Shown in pieces: positions 58,957 through 64,000 of a stretch of 64,000 bases of DNA. Numbering within the stretch: position 1 is the stretch's first letter; every line of letters starts with the position of its first letter. The DNA lies in contig DASTOJ010000005.1 of the NCBI GenBank assembly GCA_035762565.1, positions 55,527 to 119,526 of the forward strand, given 5' to 3'. The notes under the pieces were generated by a model. It saw nothing but the letters and a program-made list of their open reading frames with translations, made no database searches and was not told where the DNA came from. This stretch comes from AR5 sp035762565 (GTDB lineage Bacteria > Methylomirabilota > Methylomirabilia > Rokubacteriales > CSP1-6). The translations under genes and the position numbers were made by a program.

Positions 58957-60409
58957 CCGCCTTGCCCACGGCGTCCTCCACCACCGTGCCCTTGAAGAAG
59001 TCGGGGTTCAGCGCGGTGTGCAGGCGCACGGGGTTGGCGAACACGAGCTCCTTGAAGTCCTCCTCGCCGACGAGGCCGTGCTCGACCAGCTCCCAGGCCT
59101 CCTCCAGCACCTCCGACATGTCGGTGACGTCGAAGTGGCCGACGTCCGAGCTGAAGATCGGGTGCAGGCGGTGGTGGCCGTGCCGGTCGAAGGCCCACGC
59201 CGTCATGGGGTCGTCGGCCTCGCAGCCGAAGAAGAACCGCTCGGCGAAATGCCGGCGCAGCTCGTCGGCCGAGCGCACGGGGACCTCGGCGAAGTCGTCG
59301 AAGCGCTCCTGCCGGTAGGCCCGCTCGGTGGCCTCCTCGGCGCTGGTGAAGGGCTCGGCGAGGTTGATGCACCGGAACAGCTCGTCCAGCTTCTCCTCGT
59401 AGACGCGCCCGCCGTACTCGCGGAACAGCCGCTCGAGCTGGGCGCGGTCGAGGTTGGACGGCCGCGTCTGCGCCTCCATGGCCACCCGCCGCCGGCGCTC
59501 CCAGTGCCCGACGAGGTCGGTCAGGAGGTTGCACGCCCAGCCCACCCCGCCCTCCAGGAAGGCGAAGCGCAGCTGCGGGAAGCGGTGGGTGACGCCGCCG
59601 AGAATCAGCGCCTTGGCGAAGGCGTGGCTGGCGTTGGCGAAGTGGCCGATGTGATTGTAGGTGAAGCTCCAGACCGACTCCCGCCAGTGCGTGCCCATGC
59701 TGCCCGAGTGCGCGGTCACCGCGACCTTGAGGTCGGCGCAGCGCTGCCAGAACGGGTCGTAGTCGTGGGCGCTCTCGAAGCCGAGCGAGTCGACGTAGGT
59801 CCGCACCTCGCTCGGCGGCGCGCCCTCGCGGGCGAAGGCCGGGACCGGACGCCGCACGTGGTTGGCGATCATGACGACCTTGAGGCCCAGCTCGCGCACG
59901 GCGTAGGTGGCCTCCTCGATCGCCTCCTCGGGCGTGTGGACGGGCACCACCGCCGCCGGGGTGATCCGGTGCGCGTAAGGCTTGAACATCTCCGCGTTCA
60001 TGCGGTTGACGGCGCGCGACACCCCGCGACGGATCTCCTCGTCGGGGTTGCTGACGAAGAACAGCCCCAGCGAGGTGTAGAGCACGCAGTAGTCGATGCC
60101 GAAGTCGTCCAGGCGCTCGTAGAAGAGGCGCGGCACCATGGCAGTCGCGCGGTCCAGCGTGTTCGCCGGCTCCCCCCACCAGGTCGGGCGGTGCAGGCGC
60201 CGGCGGATGCGCTCGGCCGGCGCCAGGTCGTACCAGGTGGTGTCCTTCGCCCGCTCGACGAACTTGTCCACGACCGCGGCGCCGGCCGTGTCCTTCAAGT
60301 AGTCGAGGAAGATCGGGATCGGCTCCAGCCAGTGGCCGTCGCCGTCGATCACCGGATGGTCGAGCCGCGCCCGCACCGCCGCCGACCTGGAAGCCTTCGA
60401 GGATGCCAT
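58946..60409 (-). CDS. Amidohydrolase family 2 (ACMSD-like) protein
   Basis: A 487-residue TIM-barrel metal-dependent hydrolase or decarboxylase. The N-terminal metal region is HPVIDGDGHWLEPIPIFLDYL, a mid-barrel His is in AVTAHSGSMGTHWRE, and a late Asp/His set is in IFSSDVGHFDVTDM. ITPAAVVPVHTPEEAIEEAT and FLEGGVGWACNLL are family segments. Relatives act on aromatic acids and related carboxylates. GGGAGG precedes the ATG at 60409. It is divergent from the peptide-importer genes, which suggests a shared regulatory gap and possibly a shared substrate. Confidence 0.88.
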   Translation of the reverse strand: MASSKASRSAAVRARLDHPVIDGDGHWLEPIPIFLDYLKDTAGAAVVDKFVERAKDTTWYDLAPAERIRRRLHRPTWWGEPANTLDRATAMVPRLFYERLDDFGIDYCVLYTSLGLFFVSNPDEEIRRGVSRAVNRMNAEMFKPYAHRITPAAVVPVHTPEEAIEEATYAVRELGLKVVMIANHVRRPVPAFAREGAPPSEVRTYVDSLGFESAHDYDPFWQRCADLKVAVTAHSGSMGTHWRESVWSFTYNHIGHFANASHAFAKALILGGVTHRFPQLRFAFLEGGVGWACNLLTDLVGHWERRRRVAMEAQTRPSNLDRAQLERLFREYGGRVYEEKLDELFRCINLAEPFTSAEEATERAYRQERFDDFAEVPVRSADELRRHFAERFFFGCEADDPMTAWAFDRHGHHRLHPIFSSDVGHFDVTDMSEVLEEAWELVEHGLVGEEDFKELVFANPVRLHTALNPDFFKGTVVEDAVGKAVSA

Positions 60410-60445
60410 GGAAACCTCCCTGGTGATCTGCCTGCCTGCCGCGCG

Positions 60446-60451
60446 TATGAT
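60446..60451 (+). promoter_or_regulatory. Candidate -10 element of the second peptide importer
   Basis: TATGAT ends 8 bases before the ATG at 60460, in the 50-base divergent gap to the amidohydrolase gene. No ribosome site lies between. Confidence 0.35.
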
Positions 60452-60459
60452 AACGCGCC

Positions 60460-62106
60460 ATGAGACTCCCATACCGCGCCGTTCTGTGGGCCGCCGTCGT
60501 GCTGCCGCTGTCATTCCTCCCGGGAGTCGGGGGCGCCCAGCCGCCGGCCAGCGTCGACGGGATCGCCATCGACCCCGAGGCCGAGCTGGTCGTGGCGCTG
60601 ACCGCCGACACCACCAACCTGGACCCGCGGCTCGGCATGGGCTCGATCCGGTCCAACTACATCCGCCAGGTCTTCGAAAGCCTGGTGGATGTCGACCGCG
60701 ACGGCAAGCCGGTGCCGGGCCTGGCCGTGTCGTGGAAGCCGGTCGACGACCTCACCTGGGAGTTCGGGCTGCGCCGCAACGTGACCTTCCACGACGGCGA
60801 ACCCTTCAACGCCGACACGGTGCTGTTCAACCTCGACCGGATGTTCCGCCGCAACCTCGACAAGCTGGGGATCAAGGACGTCCCCGCCGGCACCTCGTTC
60901 GAGAAGGTCTACCCCTTCGTGTCGCGCTGGGAGAAGGTCGACGACCACACCGTGCGCGTGCACACGACGGAGCCGGCGCCGACCCTGTGGGACTTCCTCG
61001 GCCGCGAGCCGCTGGTGCCGCGGGCGTGGACGATCAAGCACGGTGTGGAGGCGCTGAACGAGAAGCCGGTCGGCACCGGGCCGTGGAAGCTCGTCGAGTG
61101 GAAGCGCAAGGACCACATGCGCTTCGAGCGCCACGACGGCTACTGGGGGACGCCGCCGCTCACCAAGCGCCTGCGGCTCCAGGTCATCCCCGAGGCCGCG
61201 GCGCGCCTGGCCGCGCTGCGGGCCGGCCAGGTCCACCTCGTCGAGGCCGTCCCGCCGCTCGACGCCGAGGTGCTCGGGCGTGATGCGGCCGTCCGCGTGG
61301 TGTCGAGCGTGCAGAAGCTCGCCTGCCGCATCTACCTCAACGGCCGGACGAAGGACAAGTACGATTCGGGCGGGCGCGACGGGGCCTTCGTCGATCCCCG
61401 CGTGCGCCTGGCCCTGAACTACGCGGTGAACCGCGACGCGATCATCAAGAAGATCTTCCACGGCCTGGCGCTGCCGAACGCCTCGCCGGTGGCCACGGTC
61501 TCCTACGGCCACGCGCCGCAGGCGCCCTATCCGTACGACCCGGCCCAGGCCCGGGCGCTGCTCGCCGAGGCGGGCTGGAAGGCCACGCCCAGGGGGCTCG
61601 TCAACGCCGGGGGCGAGGCCCTGACGCTGCAGCTGCTGCTACCCGCCAAGCACTACGGCCAGGCCTTCGACGAGACCGTCACGGCGGTGGTCGAGATGCT
61701 CAAGGCGGTCGGCGTGCAGGTGACGGTCCAGACGCTCGACTTCGGCTCGCTGCTGCAGACGCTGACCAAGGGCACCCTGCCGCCCAACGGCGGCTTTGCC
61801 GCCTGCCGCACCAGCAACAACCTCGATGGCGACGACTACGTCCGCGACTGGGCCTCCACCACGCTGGTGAACTGGACGCCGTACCCGCCCGAGCTGCTCG
61901 GCCTCTACCAGGCGACGCGGCGCCAGGTCGACGCGAAGAAGCGGCTGGCCGCGCTCGCCGACCTCCAGCGCCAGGTCCGTGACTGGGCGCCGGTCGTCTC
62001 GCTCTACCAGGAAAAGAAAGCCTATGCGCACTCCCCGCGCGTGCTCCGCTTCACCCCCACCCAGGAGCTGAACATGGACTTCCGCGGCGTCGCGCTGAAG
62101 CGCTGA
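60460..62106 (+). CDS. Peptide-type ABC transporter substrate-binding protein (SBP family 5)
   Basis: A 548-residue periplasmic binding protein. The signal peptide runs through AVVLPLSFLPGVGGAQ. Family 5 motifs: ELVVALTADTTNLDPRLGMG, DLTWEFGLRRNVTFHDGEPF, NADTVLFNLDRMFRR and VDPRVRLALNYAVNRDAIIK. The C-terminal half closes with a long WAPVVSLYQEKKAYAHSPRV segment. It is not closely similar to the protein at 37350 beyond the family pattern. First gene of an importer operon that runs off the window. Confidence 0.92.
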   Translation: MRLPYRAVLWAAVVLPLSFLPGVGGAQPPASVDGIAIDPEAELVVALTADTTNLDPRLGMGSIRSNYIRQVFESLVDVDRDGKPVPGLAVSWKPVDDLTWEFGLRRNVTFHDGEPFNADTVLFNLDRMFRRNLDKLGIKDVPAGTSFEKVYPFVSRWEKVDDHTVRVHTTEPAPTLWDFLGREPLVPRAWTIKHGVEALNEKPVGTGPWKLVEWKRKDHMRFERHDGYWGTPPLTKRLRLQVIPEAAARLAALRAGQVHLVEAVPPLDAEVLGRDAAVRVVSSVQKLACRIYLNGRTKDKYDSGGRDGAFVDPRVRLALNYAVNRDAIIKKIFHGLALPNASPVATVSYGHAPQAPYPYDPAQARALLAEAGWKATPRGLVNAGGEALTLQLLLPAKHYGQAFDETVTAVVEMLKAVGVQVTVQTLDFGSLLQTLTKGTLPPNGGFAACRTSNNLDGDDYVRDWASTTLVNWTPYPPELLGLYQATRRQVDAKKRLAALADLQRQVRDWAPVVSLYQEKKAYAHSPRVLRFTPTQELNMDFRGVALKR

Positions 62107-62118
62107 CCGAACCGCCGC

Positions 62119-63054
62119 GTGCGCGCCTTCCTGCTGCGGCGCCTCGTCCACGCCGTCTTCGTGGTCTGGGGCGTCGTCACCGTCGTCTTCTTCCTGGTCC
62201 GGCTGACCGGCGATCCCGCGGCGCTGCTCGTGGACCAGACGGCGACGCGCGAGGAGGTGGCGCGCACCCGCCAGCTGCTCGGGCTGGACCGCCCGCTCTA
62301 CGCGCAGTATCTCGACTTCCTCGGCGCCGCACCGCGCGGCGACTTCGGCCTGTCCATCCGCGAGCGGCGCCCGGCCATGCGCATGGTGCTCGAGCACTTC
62401 TGGCCGGCCACGGCCCAGCTGGCCTTCGCCGCGATCGTGCTGGCGACCGTGCTGCCCATCCCGCTCGGCGTCGTCGCCGCCACGCACCGCGACGGCGTGG
62501 TCGATCACGCGAGCCGCCTGGGCTCGCTGTTCTTGCAGTCGATGCCCAGCTTCTGGCTGGGCCTCATGCTCATCCTCCTCTTCGCGGTCGCCCTGGGCGG
62601 GCTGCTGCCCGCCTACGGCCGGGGGACGCTCAGCCACCTGATCCTGCCCGCGCTCACGCTGGCCGCCGCACCGCTGGCGCAGAACGTCCGGCTGATCCGC
62701 GCCGGGATGCTGGAGGTCCTCCAGCACGACTACGTCCGCACGGCCCGCGCCAAGGGCCTGGCCGAGCGCCGCGTCGTCTACCGTCACGCGCTGAAGAACG
62801 CCGCCGTCCCGTTCCTGACCGTGAGCGGGCTGTCGCTCGGCTTCATGCTGAGCGGCACGATCGTGATCGAGACGGTCTTCTCGTGGCCGGGGATGGGACG
62901 GCTCATCGTGCAGGCCGTGCCGGGGCGGGACTTTCCCGTGATCCAGGCCGCCGTCTTCCTCTTCGCGGTCCTGTTCGTGGCGGTCAACCTCGTCGTGGAC
63001 CTGCTGCAGGGGCTGCTCGATCCGCGGGTGCGCGTGTTCGAGGGCGCGGCGTGA
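62119..63054 (+). CDS. Peptide-type ABC transporter permease (DppB-like)
   Basis: A 311-residue inner-membrane permease with six hydrophobic segments. It opens FLLRRLVHAVFVVWGVVTVV with the typical FFLVRLTGDPAALL. The ATPase-contact loop is YVRTARAKGLAERRVVYRHALKN and the end is VVDLLQGLLDPRVRVFEG. The GTG start at 62119 lies 12 bases after the binding-protein stop. Its own stop overlaps the next gene by 4 bases (GTGA). Confidence 0.92.
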   Translation: MRAFLLRRLVHAVFVVWGVVTVVFFLVRLTGDPAALLVDQTATREEVARTRQLLGLDRPLYAQYLDFLGAAPRGDFGLSIRERRPAMRMVLEHFWPATAQLAFAAIVLATVLPIPLGVVAATHRDGVVDHASRLGSLFLQSMPSFWLGLMLILLFAVALGGLLPAYGRGTLSHLILPALTLAAAPLAQNVRLIRAGMLEVLQHDYVRTARAKGLAERRVVYRHALKNAAVPFLTVSGLSLGFMLSGTIVIETVFSWPGMGRLIVQAVPGRDFPVIQAAVFLFAVLFVAVNLVVDLLQGLLDPRVRVFEGAA

Positions 63055-63896
63055 TCAGCGCCCGCCGGCACGGGGTCGCGCTGCTGGGGCTGGCCGTCAT
63101 CGTGGCCAGCGCCGCGCTGGCCGTGCTGGCGCCGGCCCTGGCGCCCGACGATCCCGTCCGCAACGACCTGCTCGAGCGCCTGACGCCGCCTGCGTGGCTC
63201 GAGGGCGGAAGCTGGCGCCATCCCCTGGGCACCGACACGCTCGGGCGCGACGTCGTGAGCCGCCTGCTCTACGGCGCCCGGGTGTCGCTGATCGTGGGAT
63301 TCTCGGCGGTCGTCGTGGCCGGCGCGCTCGGGGTGGCGCTCGGCCTGGTGGCCGGGTACTACGGCGGCCGGCTCGACGAGGTCCTCATGCGCCTGGGCGA
63401 CGTCCAGCTCGCGTTTCCGGCGCTTGTCCTCGCCATCGCCGTGCTGGCGGTGCTGGGCGCCGGGCTCGTCAACGTCGTGCTCGTGCTCGGCGTGACCGGC
63501 TGGGTCACGTATGCGCGGATCGCCCGGGCCGAGACGCTCTCGCTGCGGCATCGCGAGTTCGTCGAGAGCGCCCGCGCCCTCGGCGCTCGCGACGGCGCCA
63601 TCCTGTGGCGCCACGTCCTGCCCAACGTGCTGCCGCCGCTCGTCGTGGTCGCCACGTTCTCCGTGGCGCGCACGATCATCGCCGAGGCCTCGCTCTCGTT
63701 CCTGGGACTGGGGATCCCGCCGCCGGCGCCGAGCTGGGGGGCGATGCTGGACGAGGGCCGCAACTACCTGACGACCGGCTGGTGGCTGGCGCTCTTCCCC
63801 GGCCTGGCCATCCTGGGCGTCGTGCTCGGCATCAACGTCGTCGGCGACTGGCTGCGCGACACCCTCGATCCGCGCCTCGAGCGGGGCACCGGCTGA
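63051..63896 (+). CDS. Peptide-type ABC transporter permease (DppC-like)
   Basis: A 281-residue inner-membrane permease. The GTG start overlaps the DppB-like stop. After the first helix come HPLGTDTLGRDVVSRLLYGA and the six-helix core. The contact loop is FVESARALGARDGAILWRHVLPN, and the end has EASLSFLGLGIPPPAPSWGA and DWLRDTLDPRLE. The N-terminal tail is short compared with the copy at 35381. The expected OppD/OppF ATPase genes do not start in the remaining 104 bases. Confidence 0.92.
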   Translation: MISARRHGVALLGLAVIVASAALAVLAPALAPDDPVRNDLLERLTPPAWLEGGSWRHPLGTDTLGRDVVSRLLYGARVSLIVGFSAVVVAGALGVALGLVAGYYGGRLDEVLMRLGDVQLAFPALVLAIAVLAVLGAGLVNVVLVLGVTGWVTYARIARAETLSLRHREFVESARALGARDGAILWRHVLPNVLPPLVVVATFSVARTIIAEASLSFLGLGIPPPAPSWGAMLDEGRNYLTTGWWLALFPGLAILGVVLGINVVGDWLRDTLDPRLERGTG

Positions 63897-63939
63897 TGAC
63901 CTGCGCCGAACGACGTGCCGCCGTGGGCCGGGCGTGGGC

Positions 63940-64000
63940 ACCTCCGGCGCGCCCGCATGGCTCGCCTGTCGGCGTAAGTCGCTCCGGGCGCGGCGCGCTC
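63940..64000 (+). repeat. Related single unit of the palindromic repeat (cut by window edge)
   Basis: Three blocks match the 5' half of the repeat at 137-370 in order and spacing: GGCGCGCC at 63946-63953 (169-176 in the first copy), ATGGCTCGCCTGT at 63957-63969 (181-193) and TCCGGGCGCGGC at 63983-63994 (208-219), with one-base spacing differences. It directly follows the permease stop. The rest lies beyond the window. Confidence 0.6.

Noticed and set aside
63896..64000. Short frame starting at the DppC-like stop (ATGA), as a possible OppD start
   Set aside because: The translation is Arg/Ala/Pro-rich with no Walker A region in reach and the DNA matches the dispersed repeat.

Overview
The window is GC-rich (about 70% by eye), densely packed and free of introns. 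Genes overlap or abut, many start with GTG, and most of the first 20 kb reads rightwards. The gene set is a diderm bacterial dcw/housekeeping block, then OmpA and FecR envelope proteins, branched-chain amino-acid and peptide ABC importers, several flavin or amidohydrolase catabolic genes, and remnants of the ABC_sub_bind family. It resembles soil/subsurface metagenomic genomes of the Rokubacteria/Methylomirabilota type. That placement is inference from gene content and style, not from a marker search.

Region 1 (1-20.7 kb, all plus strand) is cell division and core metabolism: the murD end, ftsW, murC, murB, ftsQ, ftsA, ftsZ, pgeF, a PLP-homeostasis gene (yggS type), proC, yggT, a DivIVA-like gene, yggU, a small exported protein, mtnA, a tandem SagB-type oxidoreductase, a class V aminotransferase, serA, a histidine-type phosphatase, hisZ, purA and a receiver protein. 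murG and ddl are missing from their usual places. A large palindromic repeat separates murD from ftsW, and a related unit begins at the right edge of the window. The aminotransferase, serA and phosphatase trio could be a complete serine pathway with a metal-independent phosphatase.

Region 2 (20.7-30.5 kb) is an accessory segment around tRNA-Lys. It holds stand-alone receiver proteins, a coiled-coil protein, a decayed tyrosine integrase, a frameshifted mobile-element-type gene, a TSUP permease, a cyclic-nucleotide-binding protein, a YihY/BrkB protein, transketolase, a CBS-pair protein and a glyoxalase-fold protein.

Region 3 (30.6-40.5 kb, minus strand) carries livK-H-M-G-F and, upstream of it, a peptide-type importer (binding protein and two permeases, no ATPases). 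Beyond these lie a PaaA-like diiron protein, a small zinc-ribbon-like protein and the stump of an acyl-CoA ligase.

Region 4 (40.6-50.3 kb) has a lipoprotein, an amino-acid binding protein and a partner-switching signalling module: STAS antagonist, metallo-beta-lactamase-fold protein, CHASE2-PP2C phosphatase, OmpA, FecR and an anti-sigma-type kinase. A lone molybdopterin oxidoreductase, a broken PAS gene and tRNA-Glu follow.

Region 5 (50.3-64 kb) begins with a ClpP-fold protein that has lost its whole catalytic triad, a secreted multi-domain protein, an unexplained structured intergenic region and a lipoprotein. It continues with a catabolic run: phosphatase, truncated and intact luciferase-like monooxygenases, alpha/beta hydrolase, inositol-phosphatase-like enzyme, DadA-like oxidase, amidohydrolase, and a second peptide importer (binding protein and two permeases) ending at the edge. 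No CRISPR array, rRNA gene or intact transposase was seen.
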